Shown: in pieces, positions 47,505 through 57,657 of the stretch
Numbering within the stretch: position 1 is the first letter of the stretch
Layout: each line of letters starts with the position of its first letter
Assembly: GCF_003426025.1 (NCBI RefSeq)
Contig: NZ_QJSH01000016.1
Coordinates: 1-60,882 of the forward strand
DNA from: Paraliobacillus quinghaiensis
GTDB taxonomy: Bacteria; Bacillota; Bacilli; Bacillales; Amphibacillaceae
Reading direction: 5' to 3'
Length of the DNA stretch: 60,882 nt
The notes under the pieces: model-generated
Seen by the model: only the letters and a program-made list of their open reading frames with translations
Database searches by the model: none
Told to the model about the DNA's origin: nothing
Translations under genes and position numbers: made by a program

Positions 47505-47550
47505 TAAACAAAGTAGCACAATTAAAATTGTGCTGCTTTGTTTTCTTTTT
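47505..47550 (+). terminator. terminator of parE-parC
   Basis: Stem AAACAAAGTAGCACAAT/ATTGTGCTGCTTTGTTT with a G-T pair, followed by a T-rich tract. Confidence 0.88.
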
Positions 47551-47640
47551 TGAACAGTCTCTATTTAAGCAATTTGTTATTAATTCAAGATAAATCATGG
47601 TATGCTTTTGTTAGTATGAAGATAAAGGGGTTTTGTTTTT

Positions 47641-48102
47641 ATGGATAAACGATTATTCCGAGATGCGATGGGGAAATTTGCAACTGGTATTACAGTTGTG
47701 ACCGCAGATCATCAAAATGATATAAAAGGAATCACGGTTAATGCATTTATGTCACTTTCGCTAGATCCTACATTAGTTGCAATATCAATTGATCAGAAGG
47801 CAGCTATGTATACAATCTTACAAGAGGTAGATACATTTGGTATTAGTGTATTAGCAGAAGATCAAAAAGAACAATCAATGGTTTTTGCAAATCAAAAATC
47901 AGCTGACAGTGCAATTAAATTTGATCAATTAGCTGAGACACCCGTATTAAATGGTGCATTAGTGCAATTAGCTTGTGAGAAAGAATCTTTTGTTCAAGCA
48001 GGAGATCATATGATTTTTATTGCTAAAGTAAATGACATTAAATTAACAGAAGGGCAACCTTTAGTTTATTTTAATGGTGCTTATCAACATCTAGATAAGT
48101 AA
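47641..48102 (+). CDS. flavin reductase family protein
   Basis: 153 residues of the HpaC-like flavin reductase fold: FRDAMGKFATGITVVTA at the N terminus, GITVNAFMSLSLDPTLVAISID (FMN-binding), and VYFNGAYQHL at the C terminus. It should reduce free flavin with NAD(P)H, often for a partner monooxygenase; no partner is adjacent. Single gene with GGGG before ATG. Confidence 0.85.
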   Translation: MDKRLFRDAMGKFATGITVVTADHQNDIKGITVNAFMSLSLDPTLVAISIDQKAAMYTILQEVDTFGISVLAEDQKEQSMVFANQKSADSAIKFDQLAETPVLNGALVQLACEKESFVQAGDHMIFIAKVNDIKLTEGQPLVYFNGAYQHLDK

Positions 48103-48157
48103 CCATGTATAAGCATATTTACACCTTCGTATACTAACGATTACGGAGGTGTTAGCT

Positions 48158-48295
48158 ATGAAAAAGAATCTTCAATCACAACAGGAGATAAATGATATAA
48201 CTGTATTAAATGAAGAAGAAGAAGGTATGAATGAAACAATTCAATTGCTAAACGATACGTATATGCAAGGCACTATTGATCAAATAGAGAGCTAA
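48158..48295 (+). CDS. small acidic protein, DUF4025/YozP-like
   Basis: 45 residues, acidic. The C-terminal LNDTYMQGTIDQIES resembles the SDTYxEGTxD ending of DUF4025 (YozP) proteins of Bacillus, of unknown function. GGAGGTG is placed 7 bases before ATG and a terminator follows, so it is very likely translated. The family call is by recollection of the motif. Confidence 0.6.
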   Translation: MKKNLQSQQEINDITVLNEEEEGMNETIQLLNDTYMQGTIDQIES

Positions 48296-48318
48296 GACCA
48301 ATACAATAGGATTAATCA

Positions 48319-48353
48319 AAGACCAAATCAGTAAATTGATTTGGTCTTTTGTG
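48319..48353 (+). terminator. terminator of the small acidic protein gene
   Basis: Stem AAAGACCAAATCA/TGATTTGGTCTTT with a 6-base loop. Confidence 0.85.
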
Positions 48354-48453
48354 TTTATAGGGACTGGAAAATAAATTAATTAATGCTGTTTTATGAACGA
48401 TTGTTGTTTATGACACAATTTATATAAACTACGTCGTAAAAAGAATTTTCGGA

Positions 48454-48589
48454 TCCGCTCCTCAAGCGAAATCGGCTCCCTTTCCGCAGGCACGGCTTCA
48501 GCTAACTCGAAGGCAAAAAGCGCCTTCGAGTGGATCTTCAGCTCGTGCTGTTCCTGCAGGAGTGTCACCGATTTCGCTTGATACGCTAG
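48454..48589 (-). repeat. large hairpin unit, copy 3
   Basis: Core arms as in the other units. Outer arms TCAAGCGAAATCGG/CCGATTTCGCTTGA are perfectly paired over 14 bp and differ in sequence from other copies. Inner stem ACTCGAAGGCGC/GCCTTCGAGT. Confidence 0.8.
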
Positions 48590-48689
48590 TGTTGTTCACA
48601 AATTAAGAAGAATTTAAAATGCTTTATTTAATTAAAATGCAAGATAGTGGTAATAGAGAGTGCAAGGTATATGAAAAAAGATGCGCTAT

Positions 48690-48827
48690 CTAGCGAAGGA
48701 ATCAAAGGCTTTTCACTCCTACGGGAACAGCGCGAGCCGAAAATCCATTTTTAGAAGTGCACTTCCTTCTAAAAATTAGTTGAGGCCGTGCCCGTGGAAA
48801 GGGAAAGCCTTTGATTCCGTAGTGGGT
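48690..48827 (+). repeat. large hairpin unit, copy 4
   Basis: Core variant ACTCCTACGGGAACAGCGCG ... GGCCGTGCCCGTGGAAAGGG, where GCAGG/CCTGC of other copies is ACGGG/CCCGT, i.e. both sides changed together. Outer arms GGAATCAAAGGCTTT/AAAGCCTTTGATTCC (15 bp, perfect). Inner stem ATTTTTAGAAG/CTTCTAAAAAT with one extra base. Confidence 0.8.
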
Positions 48828-48999
48828 TAGTAATTTGTTACTAATTATTGCGGAGTTTATCTCGAGTCTGAATATTAAGAGTAACAATGTTTATTAAAAG
48901 ACCTTAATTAAAAATATAAAAGATTAAAGTGATTGTTGGATATTTATGTTAAAATAAGGGCGTTAAGTTACTGTAGTTCAAAATTAGTGGAGGTGGCAC

Positions 49000-49482
49000 A
49001 TGAAGAAAGTTCTTTTTAATGCATCTGTGTTACTATTATCTCTAAGCCTTTTAATGTTGTATATGCATTTAGCATACAGTAGCGATACTGCTGTTCCATT
49101 AGGTATTCAAGTTGATGAACTAGATGACGGTATACTTGAAGTAGAAAAATATAATTGGAATGGAACGCTTACTGATCAAATTACATTATTGAAAGAAGAT
49201 ATGGGAGAAACTGTTATTACTCAATTTTTGCTGTTATCAATTGAAATGAAACAGACATTTGCTTCGATTTTACTTCTTATTTTGGGATTATTTTTATTTG
49301 TCTTCATTAGCTTTGTATCAAAGAAGCTTCATATTTCAAATAACCCATTGAACATTCCAAGTAAAATACATTCAGGGCTCATTATTTTGTTACTTGTTGT
49401 ATATATTGCTGTTCTAACCAAAGTCCTATTACAATATTATGATTTAATTAAAGAGACCGAGAATCTTATGAATTTATTGTAA
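49000..49482 (+). CDS. membrane protein of unknown function
   Basis: 160 residues with three hydrophobic segments: 5-25 (signal-like), about 88-106 and about 126-146. The region 28-80 is acidic and outside, with GIQVDELDDGILEVEKYNWNG. I do not recognise the family. GGAGGTG precedes ATG by 5 bases, so translation is likely. Single-gene unit between the second repeat element and hisJ. Confidence 0.6.
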   Translation: MKKVLFNASVLLLSLSLLMLYMHLAYSSDTAVPLGIQVDELDDGILEVEKYNWNGTLTDQITLLKEDMGETVITQFLLLSIEMKQTFASILLLILGLFLFVFISFVSKKLHISNNPLNIPSKIHSGLIILLLVVYIAVLTKVLLQYYDLIKETENLMNLL

Positions 49483-49487
49483 AGAAA

Positions 49488-49539
49488 AATAAAAATAGAG
49501 ATACAAATTCCGATAGGATGTACCTCTATTATTTTTTTC
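49488..49539. terminator. bidirectional terminator
   Basis: Stem AATAGAG-TAC/GTA-CTCTATT with a long loop and flanking A and T runs between the membrane protein gene and converging hisJ. Confidence 0.7.
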
Positions 49540-49547
49540 GCAATAAG

Positions 49548-50387
49548 TTAACTTTTGTATATTTTTGATGGAACTGAAAGCATAATATCTGTTGGTAACT
49601 GATCAAAACCTCGCGCAATTGTTTTTGCTTCATGACTATCCGATCCAGTAACAAACGGTATGGAAAGCTGATTGGCTTTTTTGATTACCGATTGATTCGG
49701 ATAGATGCTCTTGCAATGTGTTTTGTAAAGTCCAGCTGTGTTTAAATCAAGCATATATCCTTTTTCTTTTATTAATTTTAAGATTTCGTCGATTTCGCTA
49801 TCAAAGGTCTTATTTGTTGGATACAAGTTTGCAAATTTTTCAATCAATGTCAAATGGCCAATACGTGTAGGTTTGTGTTTTCCTAAGTCATGCTTTATTG
49901 CTGATTTAACTGTCTGGTAATACGTTTCATAAACAAATTCAATTGATCCAAATAACGAAATGATCCGTTCGAATTCTTCTGTACTATAATCAATGCATAC
50001 ATACGTATTATCTGGTGCTTTTAACATATGAACAGAAAGTATTGCATCATCTATTTGATCACCGTATTGATTTAAGAATTCCTCCGTGTCCTGATGATAC
50101 CCTTCAATAAAATCAACCTCGAATCCTATTAATATGCTAATTTGATCACGATATTTTTCTTTTAATCGATTACCTTCTTTAATATAATCTTCAACATCCT
50201 CCCATTTCATTGCACTATCTGAGGCAGGGGTTGGATCAATAAAATTCCTTGGTAATGGTGCATGTTCTGTGAAAGATAGATACTGTAAGTTATTTTCTAT
50301 GGCTTCTTTAACATACGATTCCATCTTATCTAATGAGCCATGTGGACAAAAATTAGTATGTACATGAAAGTCTCCAGTAGGTTGCAT
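49548..50387 (-). CDS. hisJ: histidinol-phosphatase, PHP family
   Basis: About 279 residues. PHP motifs: GDFHVHTNFCPHG, LSFTEHAPLP, EVDFIEGYH, and the C-terminal VTGSDSHEA. It removes phosphate from histidinol phosphate. AAGGGAGGG precedes; the ATG at 50387 has better spacing than the one at 50393. It is divergent from the his operon, which otherwise lacks a histidinol-phosphatase. Confidence 0.93.
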   Translation of the reverse strand: MQPTGDFHVHTNFCPHGSLDKMESYVKEAIENNLQYLSFTEHAPLPRNFIDPTPASDSAMKWEDVEDYIKEGNRLKEKYRDQISILIGFEVDFIEGYHQDTEEFLNQYGDQIDDAILSVHMLKAPDNTYVCIDYSTEEFERIISLFGSIEFVYETYYQTVKSAIKHDLGKHKPTRIGHLTLIEKFANLYPTNKTFDSEIDEILKLIKEKGYMLDLNTAGLYKTHCKSIYPNQSVIKKANQLSIPFVTGSDSHEAKTIARGFDQLPTDIMLSVPSKIYKS

Positions 50388-50449
50388 CTTCATCCCTCCC
50401 TTTCTTAATTCTATCTTAAATAGTATAGTTAGAAAAGAAAAGTTTTTTA

Positions 50450-50479
50450 TTGACGATCATAGGATTACCATGATATTGT
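50450..50479 (+). promoter_or_regulatory. possible promoter of the his operon
   Basis: TTGACG (50450-50455) and TATTGT (50474-50479) with 18-base spacing, about 65 bases before hisZ. Reasonable but not strong; no T-box or attenuator structure is visible in the short leader. Confidence 0.35.
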
Positions 50480-50545
50480 GTAACTAATCAAACACTTTAC
50501 TGAAGTAAAGCGGTAACGTAATAAAGAATAAAGGTGTGTGTTGAC

Positions 50546-51673
50546 ATGTTTTTACCTGCAGGAAGTCAAGATGAAATTGGCAATAAGTTAGATAATCGTG
50601 CGAAAGCTTATGAGATATTTCGAGAAGTTGTAAGATCCCGTAACTATAAGGCGATTTCAACTCCAGTTGTGGAATATGCTAATACATTTATAAATGAACA
50701 TGTTGGAATGAAATTGCATGCAATGTTGAAATGGTTCAATCGTGAAGGAGAAATTGAAGTGCTTCGAGCTGACTGGACGACTGCAATAGCTCGTGCATTA
50801 GTTAATCAACATCCAGGACAATTAAAATGGTCGTATCAAGGATCTGTCTTTCGTAATGATAAAGATGGGACAGAAAGCAGACAGGCTGGAATTGAAATTA
50901 TTCGAACAGAACCATTTTTAGGAGAAAGTGAAAGTTTATTTACTGCAGTAACGTACTTAAATGAATTAGGAATAGAAGATTATCTAATAGAACTAGGGCA
51001 TACTGGTATCTTTGAAGAATTAACAGCGCCATTAAATTTAGAAAGAACGGAAGAAGAACAACTAAGACAAGCAATGCATGATAAACGACGGGATGTAGTT
51101 GAAGAAATTGCAACAGCTAAAGGACATCCTATTGTAGCTAAACGTCTAACACAGGTCATTGATGCCTATGGTACGCTAGATGAAATTGAAAAATATCAAA
51201 CACTTTGGGCAGATAATCCTCGATTAAAAGCGATCTTAGATCATTTAGGACAATTAGTTAATGTATTACAAGGATTGGGTATACAAGAAGTATTAGTTGA
51301 TTTAGGTCGTGTTAAAAATTTACCATACTATTGCGGGACTATGTTCAGAGGTTATTTAAAACAAAATGGTGCAACCTGCTTTTCAGGTGGACGTTATGAT
51401 AAGCTCTATGAACAATTTAATGAAAAGATATCTGCTGTGGGATTAGCGTTTGATGTGGATGTGTTGGCAAATCAGTTGGATACAGTTGATAAAAAAGAGA
51501 CCGTTTGTATCATAGCATCAGTAGAAACACATGTTTTTGCTGAAAGATTACGAACTTCTTATCCAGACAGTATTGTTGATATTCAATACACACTACCAGA
51601 ACAACACGACTATGACAAAATTGTAAAGATAGTAATTGACAATAATAATGAATTTAGGGTGATTGAAGAATGA
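50546..51673 (+). CDS. hisZ: ATP phosphoribosyltransferase regulatory subunit HisZ
   Basis: 375 residues, a class II HisRS-like domain (FREVVRSRNYKAISTPVVEY; RADWTTAIARAL; QAGIEIIRTE). HisZ lacks synthetase activity and activates the short HisG. ATG 50546 follows AAAGGTG. First gene of hisZGDBHAFI; its stop overlaps hisG by 4 bases. Confidence 0.93.
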   Translation: MFLPAGSQDEIGNKLDNRAKAYEIFREVVRSRNYKAISTPVVEYANTFINEHVGMKLHAMLKWFNREGEIEVLRADWTTAIARALVNQHPGQLKWSYQGSVFRNDKDGTESRQAGIEIIRTEPFLGESESLFTAVTYLNELGIEDYLIELGHTGIFEELTAPLNLERTEEEQLRQAMHDKRRDVVEEIATAKGHPIVAKRLTQVIDAYGTLDEIEKYQTLWADNPRLKAILDHLGQLVNVLQGLGIQEVLVDLGRVKNLPYYCGTMFRGYLKQNGATCFSGGRYDKLYEQFNEKISAVGLAFDVDVLANQLDTVDKKETVCIIASVETHVFAERLRTSYPDSIVDIQYTLPEQHDYDKIVKIVIDNNNEFRVIEE

Positions 51674-52290
51674 AACCATGCATTGCATTAACTAAAGGCA
51701 GGTTAGAAAAGCAGTTTCTTGAATTTTTTAAGTCTCTAAATTATGACATTGAACCACTTGTAAATAAGGGAAGAAAATTACGGGTTGAAACAGATGAATT
51801 TCAATTTATTTTTGCTAAAGGACCAGATGTGACAACGTATGTTGAGCATGGTATTGCTGATTTAGGTATCGTAGGTGGCGATATTTTAGCTGAATTTCAA
51901 CCAGATGTATATGATTTATTACCATTACCATTTGGGCAATGTCGTATGGCGGTTGCTACTGAAAAAGGAAAAGTGTGGCCAGAGCAAAAGAAAAAAATTG
52001 CAAGTAAATATACTGGCATTACAAAAGAACATTTTCGTAATAAGGGAGAATCTATTGATATTATAAAGCTAGAGGGTTCTGTTGAATTAGCACCAATTTT
52101 AGGGCTGGCTGATGGTATTGTTGATATAGTTGAGACAGGCACAACGTTGAAAGAGAACGGCTTAGTTATTCAAGAGGAATTCTTTTCATTTAGTGCACGT
52201 TGTATTGCCAATCGATCTTCCTTAAAAATAAAGCGGGCTGAGCTAGCACCGATTATTCAATCCTTTCAAAAGAAGGAGGAGCTAATATGA
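51670..52290 (+). CDS. hisG: ATP phosphoribosyltransferase, short form
   Basis: 206 residues, the short form that needs HisZ. ALTKGRLEKQ and the PRPP-binding DIVETGTTLKENGL motif are present. Catalyses the first step of histidine synthesis, joining ATP and PRPP. Overlaps both neighbours by 4 bases, indicating translational coupling. Confidence 0.96.
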   Translation: MKPCIALTKGRLEKQFLEFFKSLNYDIEPLVNKGRKLRVETDEFQFIFAKGPDVTTYVEHGIADLGIVGGDILAEFQPDVYDLLPLPFGQCRMAVATEKGKVWPEQKKKIASKYTGITKEHFRNKGESIDIIKLEGSVELAPILGLADGIVDIVETGTTLKENGLVIQEEFFSFSARCIANRSSLKIKRAELAPIIQSFQKKEELI

Positions 52291-53570
52291 TTCCTATTTA
52301 TCAATCAAAGAATTTTCAAGAGAATTTTTTAAATATAAAAAAAGAAAACCAAGTTGATGAGAAAGTATATCAGGTTGCGAAAGAAGTAATTGCAGATATC
52401 CGGGTAAATGGGGATGTTGCACTTGAGAAATATGTTGCAAAGTTCGATCGATCAGTACCTAAAAATTGGGAAGTGACGACTGAGGAGAGAGAAAGTGCTT
52501 GGAATCAAGTGGATCCAAACACAATTGATGCATTAAAAAGAGCCGGGGCTAACATTAAAGCATTTCATAAAAAACAACTGCAATCGTCTAAATTCATGCA
52601 AGTAGATAGCGATATTGTTTCCGGCCAATTATTTCGTGCTATTGAGCGAGTTGGAATATACGTGCCAGGTGGAACTGCATGTTATCCATCATCAGTATTA
52701 ATGAATGCAATTCCCGCAGTTTTAGCAGGAGTAGATGAAGTGATTATGGTAACACCTGCTCGTGATGGAGAAGAAATAGCGCCAATTTTATCTGTTGCTG
52801 CTGATATTGCAGGTGTAGATAGAATATTTAAAATCGGAGGCATTCAAGCAATTGCTGCATTAACATATGGAACAGAATCAGTCCCAACAGTAGATAAAAT
52901 TGTTGGACCAGGAAACGCTTATGTAGCAGCAGCTAAATCACTTGTTTTTGGTGACGTTGGAATCGATATGATCGCTGGTCCTTCTGAAGTTGCCATTATT
53001 GCAGATGATACAGCAAACCCAGTTTATGTTGCTGCTGATTTAATTGCACAGTCAGAGCATGATAAGAATGCTCGATCGTTTTTATTCTCTACTTCTAAGT
53101 CACTTATTGAAGCTACAAATAAAGAAGTTGAAAAACAATGTGCTGTATTACCTAGACAAGAAATAGCAGGAGCTTCGTTACAAGAAAAGAGCGCACTAGT
53201 TTACGTTTCAGATATAGAAGAAGCTTTTCGGTTAGCTAACAAGCTAGCACCAGAGCATTTAGAAATTCAATTAGATAACCCGCTGGACTATTTAGGTAAA
53301 ATTAAAAATGCTGGTTCCGTATTTTTAGGTCATTATACGCCCGAATCATTAGGGGATTATTATGCCGGACCAAATCATGTTTTACCTACATCAGGAACAG
53401 CTAGATTTTCATCAGGTTTGTCTGTTGATGATTTCATTAAAAAAACAACCTTCTTATATTATTCAGAGAATGCATTACAACAGGCATCAGATGATGTCAT
53501 GACTATTGCAAAAGAAGAGTTCTTAGATGGTCATGCCAGAGCTGTTGAAAAAAGATTGAAGAAAAATTAA
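52287..53570 (+). CDS. hisD: histidinol dehydrogenase
   Basis: 427 residues, full length. [43 protein letters not shown] and the zinc/catalytic SEHD and HLE motifs are present. Oxidises histidinol to histidine in two NAD-linked steps, the last in the pathway. Confidence 0.97.
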   Translation: MIPIYQSKNFQENFLNIKKENQVDEKVYQVAKEVIADIRVNGDVALEKYVAKFDRSVPKNWEVTTEERESAWNQVDPNTIDALKRAGANIKAFHKKQLQSSKFMQVDSDIVSGQLFRAIERVGIYVPGGTACYPSSVLMNAIPAVLAGVDEVIMVTPARDGEEIAPILSVAADIAGVDRIFKIGGIQAIAALTYGTESVPTVDKIVGPGNAYVAAAKSLVFGDVGIDMIAGPSEVAIIADDTANPVYVAADLIAQSEHDKNARSFLFSTSKSLIEATNKEVEKQCAVLPRQEIAGASLQEKSALVYVSDIEEAFRLANKLAPEHLEIQLDNPLDYLGKIKNAGSVFLGHYTPESLGDYYAGPNHVLPTSGTARFSSGLSVDDFIKKTTFLYYSENALQQASDDVMTIAKEEFLDGHARAVEKRLKKN

Positions 53571-53587
53571 AAAGTGAGGTGCTTTTG

Positions 53588-54175
53588 ATGCGCACAGCTA
53601 GTAAACAAAGAAAAACAAATGAAACAGCAATCGATGTTGCTTGTAATTTAGATAATAATAAGGTAGTAGAGGTCACTACAGGCGTTGGTTTTTTTGATCA
53701 CATGTTGGAGTTATTTGCCAGACATGGTCGGATTGGATTAACTGTAAAAGCTAAAGGTGATCTACATATCGATAGTCATCACACTGTAGAAGATGTGGGG
53801 ATTGTCTTAGGCCAAGTAATTAAGGAAGCATTAGGGGATAAAAAGCAAATTAACCGCTATGGTACAGCTTACGTACCAATGGATGAAACGCTTGGTTTTG
53901 TATCACTTGATATAAGTGGTAGACCATTCTTAGTGTTAGATGCAACTTTTGAAAATCAAAAGCTCGGCAATTTTGATACAGAGTTAGTTAGAGAATTTCT
54001 ACAAGCCTTTGCTTTTCAAGCTGGTATAACACTACATGCGCGAGTCTTGTACGGTATTAATACACATCATAAAGTAGAAGCTATTTTTAAAGCATTGGGT
54101 AGAGCTTTAGCAGAAGCAATTAAAATTAATCCTGAAATTGAAGGTGTAAATTCCACAAAGGGGCTAATCGAATGA
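53588..54175 (+). CDS. hisB: imidazoleglycerol-phosphate dehydratase
   Basis: 195 residues. [25 protein letters not shown] and [17 protein letters not shown] carry the manganese-binding histidines. Monofunctional (no phosphatase domain), consistent with separate HisJ. ATG 53588 follows GAGGTG. Confidence 0.96.
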   Translation: MRTASKQRKTNETAIDVACNLDNNKVVEVTTGVGFFDHMLELFARHGRIGLTVKAKGDLHIDSHHTVEDVGIVLGQVIKEALGDKKQINRYGTAYVPMDETLGFVSLDISGRPFLVLDATFENQKLGNFDTELVREFLQAFAFQAGITLHARVLYGINTHHKVEAIFKALGRALAEAIKINPEIEGVNSTKGLIE

Positions 54176-54768
54176 TAGCAATCGTTGATTATGGAATGGG
54201 GAATATTGCGAGTGTCAAAACGGCACTTAACAATTTAGGGTATGACGTTATCATTACCGATGACTCGAAAAAACTTGAAGCTGCATCACATATTATTCTA
54301 CCTGGTGTTGGTTCATTCCAAGCTGCTGTAGAAGAAATAGAAAAAAGAGGATTAAAAGAAGTACTACAATCCTTAGCGAAAGATAAACCGTTCTTAGGAA
54401 TCTGTTTAGGAATGCAATTACTGTTTACAGAAGGTTATGAGAACGGAACAACAAAAGGACTGGATTTAATCCCGGGAACAGTAGAAAAAATAGAGACGCC
54501 TTATCTATTACCGCATATTGGATGGAACGCTTTGGATATCACACCCGACGAACCGAATTTTGTTGATTTTCAAGATCAGCATGTTTATTTTGTCCATACA
54601 TTTGCGGCAAACACAGATGATAAATATATTGTCGCAACGGCAGAATATGGACCAAACGTAACGGCAATTGTTAGAAGTGGACTTATATACGGGATTCAAT
54701 TTCATCCAGAAAAAAGTGGCGAAGTTGGTTTAGCAATCTTAAAGGCATTTTTACAGGAGGTAGCATAA
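54172..54768 (+). CDS. hisH: imidazole glycerol phosphate synthase, glutaminase subunit
   Basis: 198 residues. Class I glutamine amidotransferase: nucleophile Cys in [10 protein letters not shown] and His/Glu in QFHPEKSG. Supplies ammonia to HisF. Overlaps hisB by 4 bases and hisA by 1. Confidence 0.96.
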   Translation: MIAIVDYGMGNIASVKTALNNLGYDVIITDDSKKLEAASHIILPGVGSFQAAVEEIEKRGLKEVLQSLAKDKPFLGICLGMQLLFTEGYENGTTKGLDLIPGTVEKIETPYLLPHIGWNALDITPDEPNFVDFQDQHVYFVHTFAANTDDKYIVATAEYGPNVTAIVRSGLIYGIQFHPEKSGEVGLAILKAFLQEVA

Positions 54769-55475
54769 TGAAGATCTTACCAGCAATTGATTTGATAGAT
54801 GGAAAATGTGTACGGTTATATCAAGGTGATTTTAATAAAACAACACAAGTTGGAAGTGATCCAGTCACACAACTAAAGACGTTTCTTGCAAATGGTGCAG
54901 AGATTGTTCACATTGTTGACTTAGATGGTGCACGTGATGGTTCAGCACGACAATATCAGTTAATTAGTAAATTATGCGAAATATCAACAGTACCAATTCA
55001 AATCGGTGGCGGAATTAGAAACATGGAAACAGTGGAAAAGTTAATTGAAGCTGGTGCAGATCGTTTAGTACTTGGTACGGCAGCAATTGAGGATCAGGAT
55101 TTTCTTAAAGCGGCTTTAGCTAAATATGCAGAACACATTGTTGTTGGAATTGATGCAAAGGATGAAAAAGTTGCGATTCATGGATGGGAAACAGTATCCG
55201 AATTAGATTACGTTACTTTTGCGAAACAAATGGAGCAATTAGGAGTCCAAACGATTGTATTTACTGATATCTCAAAAGATGGAACCATGATGGGTCCTAA
55301 TCTTGATGCTTTAGAGAAGTTACTAGCCAATGTTTCTTGTAAAATAGTTGCGTCAGGTGGGATTAGTAGCGATAAAGATATCGAAGCATTAGCTGCAATT
55401 GGCATTGAGGAGGCAATTGTAGGTAAGGCGATCTATCAGGGCACGGTAACGTTGAAAGGAGAACCGTCTGTATGA
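54768..55475 (+). CDS. hisA: ProFAR isomerase
   Basis: 235 residues, TIM barrel with the twin phosphate-binding half-barrels ([36 protein letters not shown]). Isomerises ProFAR to PRFAR. Overlaps hisF by 4 bases. Confidence 0.96.
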   Translation: MKILPAIDLIDGKCVRLYQGDFNKTTQVGSDPVTQLKTFLANGAEIVHIVDLDGARDGSARQYQLISKLCEISTVPIQIGGGIRNMETVEKLIEAGADRLVLGTAAIEDQDFLKAALAKYAEHIVVGIDAKDEKVAIHGWETVSELDYVTFAKQMEQLGVQTIVFTDISKDGTMMGPNLDALEKLLANVSCKIVASGGISSDKDIEALAAIGIEEAIVGKAIYQGTVTLKGEPSV

Positions 55476-56230
55476 TCGTGAAACGCATTATTCCATGTTT
55501 AGATGTCAAAGAGGGAAGAGTTGTAAAAGGAACGAATTTTGTTTCATTACGTGAATTAGGCGATCCTGTTGCAATGGCAGCTAGTTATTCAAAAGCTGGT
55601 GCAGATGAGATTATTTTCCTTGATATATCTGCTACTAATGAAGGACGCAATACAATGGTTGATATTGTTCGAGAAACAGCTAGAAATGTATTTGTACCAT
55701 TTACTGTTGGGGGTGGCGTCCGAACAATTGAAGATGTCACGCGTTTATTGCAGGCTGGAGCGGATAAAGTAGGTATGAATTCTGCAGCAGTTAACGATCC
55801 AAACCTAATCACGAGTTCTTCTAATCGATTTGGAGCACAATGTATTGTCGTAGCAATTGATGCCAAACGTTTTGATGATGGTTGGCATGTAATGACACAT
55901 GGTGGTAGTAAGGATAGTGGATTAGACGCTGTTGAATGGGCAAAAGAGGTTGAAAAACGAGGTGCAGGTGAGATATTGCTAACGAGTGTTGATACGGATG
56001 GCGTTAAAAATGGATTTGATCTGAACTTAACAAAAGCAATTGTTGATGTTGTTCGGATACCAGTTATTGCATCTGGCGGTGTTGGCCATCCTGATCATTT
56101 TCCGGAAGTATTTCAAAAAACAGATGTATCTGCTGGTTTAGCAGCCTCAATTTTTCATGAAAATACTTTCTCAATTAAAGAAGTGAAAGATAGCTGCAAA
56201 TCACAAGGAGTGAATATACGTGAAGCCTGA
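55472..56230 (+). CDS. hisF: imidazole glycerol phosphate synthase, cyclase subunit
   Basis: 252 residues, TIM barrel related to His[19 protein letters not shown] with catalytic Asp, [11 protein letters not shown] and [11 protein letters not shown]. Forms the synthase with HisH. Overlaps hisI by 11 bases. Confidence 0.97.
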   Translation: MIVKRIIPCLDVKEGRVVKGTNFVSLRELGDPVAMAASYSKAGADEIIFLDISATNEGRNTMVDIVRETARNVFVPFTVGGGVRTIEDVTRLLQAGADKVGMNSAAVNDPNLITSSSNRFGAQCIVVAIDAKRFDDGWHVMTHGGSKDSGLDAVEWAKEVEKRGAGEILLTSVDTDGVKNGFDLNLTKAIVDVVRIPVIASGGVGHPDHFPEVFQKTDVSAGLAASIFHENTFSIKEVKDSCKSQGVNIREA

Positions 56231-56879
56231 TTTTTCTAAGGGATTAGTACCTGCAATTGTAACAGACAACCAAACAAAAGATGTGTTAATGCTAGCTTAT
56301 ATGAATGAGGAATCGTATCAAAAAACAATAGAAACAAAAGAGACATGGTTCTACTCTCGATCTAGAGAGGAACTTTGGCATAAAGGCGCTACATCGGGAA
56401 ATACACAATCAGTTGTTTCAATTGATCTTGATTGTGATCAAGACACGCTTTTAATTCGTGTTGAGCCAAAAGGACCCGCCTGCCATACGGGTAAAACGAG
56501 TTGCTTTTTCACCCCTATATTAGAAGCGAATTCAACTCAAACAGAAGAGATAGATGCATCAATTATTGATAAAGTAATGGCTGAAGTGGAAGAACGGAAA
56601 GAAATGCGCGTAGCTAATTCTTATACCAATTATTTATTTGACAAAGGCATTGATAAAATAGCAAAAAAAGTGATTGAAGAAGCTGGAGAAGTAGTGATAG
56701 CTGCAAAAAATCAAGATAAACAAGAGATTATCTTGGAAGTAAGTGATTTACTCTACCATACATTTGTTTTAATGAGTGATCAATCTGTCTCATTAGATGA
56801 TGTTAAACAGGAATTAGAGAATCGTTTTCTTAAAAAAGGGAATAGTAAAGGTGATCGTCCAGAAATTGAGAAGTGGTAA
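56220..56879 (+). CDS. hisI: bifunctional PRA-CH / PRA-PH
   Basis: 219 residues fusing HisI (about 1-105; metal ligands in DCDQD and CHTGKTSCF) with HisE (about 115-205; [15 protein letters not shown]). GTG start inside hisF. Ends the operon; hisC is absent from the operon, as in Bacillus, where the transaminase is encoded elsewhere. Confidence 0.96.
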   Translation: MKPDFSKGLVPAIVTDNQTKDVLMLAYMNEESYQKTIETKETWFYSRSREELWHKGATSGNTQSVVSIDLDCDQDTLLIRVEPKGPACHTGKTSCFFTPILEANSTQTEEIDASIIDKVMAEVEERKEMRVANSYTNYLFDKGIDKIAKKVIEEAGEVVIAAKNQDKQEIILEVSDLLYHTFVLMSDQSVSLDDVKQELENRFLKKGNSKGDRPEIEKW

Positions 56880-57028
56880 AACACTTTTCAGTTTCTTTTT
56901 TTATAGTAGTATAAGTTTTACCCTGATGTACCAATAATTAAGGCTTTTTCGTAAACACTGTTGTTTGTAAATATTCGAACTTGAGGTAAACTCCGTCGCA
57001 ACTAGTAACTTAAGTTACTAGTACTGAC

Positions 57029-57162
57029 CCGCTTCTCAAATGAAATTAGCTCCCTTTCCGCAGGCACGGCTTCAGCTAACTCGGAGGCAAATAACGCCTC
57101 CGAGTGGATCTTCACCTCGTGCTGTTCCTGCAGGAGTGTCGCTAATTTCATTTGATCCGCTA
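57029..57162 (-). repeat. large hairpin unit, copy 5
   Basis: Outer arms TCAAATGAAATTAGC/GCTAATTTCATTTGA (15 bp, perfect). Core arms with GCAGG/CCTGC. Inner stem ACTCGGAGGC/GCCTCCGAGT. Confidence 0.82.
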
Positions 57163-57257
57163 GATAGTCTGAAAATTTGATATCGCATTACAGACCATTT
57201 TAGCAGCTAAAAAGCTTATTGATTGTCAGATATAAATCAGGATTAGCTCTTCTAACT

Positions 57258-57391
57258 AGCATAGGAATCAAAGGCTTTTCACTCCTACGGGAACAGCGCG
57301 AGCCGAAGATCCACTTGGTAAAGTGGTCTTCTTTACCAAGTTAGCTGAGGCCGTGCCCGTGGAAAGGGAAAGCCTTTGATTCCGGTAGCGG
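57258..57391 (+). repeat. large hairpin unit, copy 6
   Basis: Outer arms GGAATCAAAGGCTTT/AAAGCCTTTGATTCC as in copy 4, and the same ACGGG/CCCGT core variant, but a different inner stem: ACTTGGTAAAG/CTTTACCAAGT. Confidence 0.82.
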
Positions 57392-57463
57392 GATAACGAG
57401 TAATTACGACGGAGTTTATAGAAATTGTGTCATAAACTACGATCTTTTAGAAAAAGTGTTTAA

Positions 57464-57496
57464 AAAGGACCGGGCGTGTTTGCCCAGTTTTTCTAT
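57464..57496 (+). terminator. weak hairpin before the amino-acid importer
   Basis: Stem CCGGGC/GCCCAG region with GTGTTT loop followed by TTTTTC; probably ends transcripts from the repeat side. Confidence 0.45.
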
Positions 57497-57657
57497 CGGG
57501 AATCATTTAGGTAATGAAATTATTACTCGAGTATAATAAATAAAATTAAACTCAAAATATATATAAATTATACATGCTAAACCTTTTACATCTACTGTAG
57601 GCATGTGTTATGATCTTATAACATGTTATTCCGATAAAAATAATGGGGGTTTATAAA

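Larger units (their letters stand above)
48396..48895. repeat. composite hairpin repeat element 2
   Basis: About 500 non-coding bases. The left border GTTGTTTATGACACAATTTA followed by TATAAACTACGTCG recurs, inverted, at the right border of element 3 (CATAAACTACGATC region). Contains two hairpin units in opposite directions (48454-48589 minus, 48690-48827 plus). Confidence 0.75.
56961..57448. repeat. composite hairpin repeat element 3
   Basis: About 490 non-coding bases after the his operon. Inner borders GTAAACTCCGTCG (left) and CGACGGAGTTTA (right) are inverted copies, and the right edge GAAATTGTGTCATAAACTAC matches the left edge of element 2 inverted. Contains two hairpin units in opposite directions. 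Confidence 0.8.

Noticed and set aside
48380-48887. Two minus-strand frames (48380-48568 and 48702-48887)
   Set aside because: They lie inside the large hairpin units; the arms produce open frames by chance and no start signal is present.
50394-50545. T-box or other attenuator before the his operon
   Set aside because: The leader is only about 150 bases and shows no T-box sequence, specifier stem or terminator.
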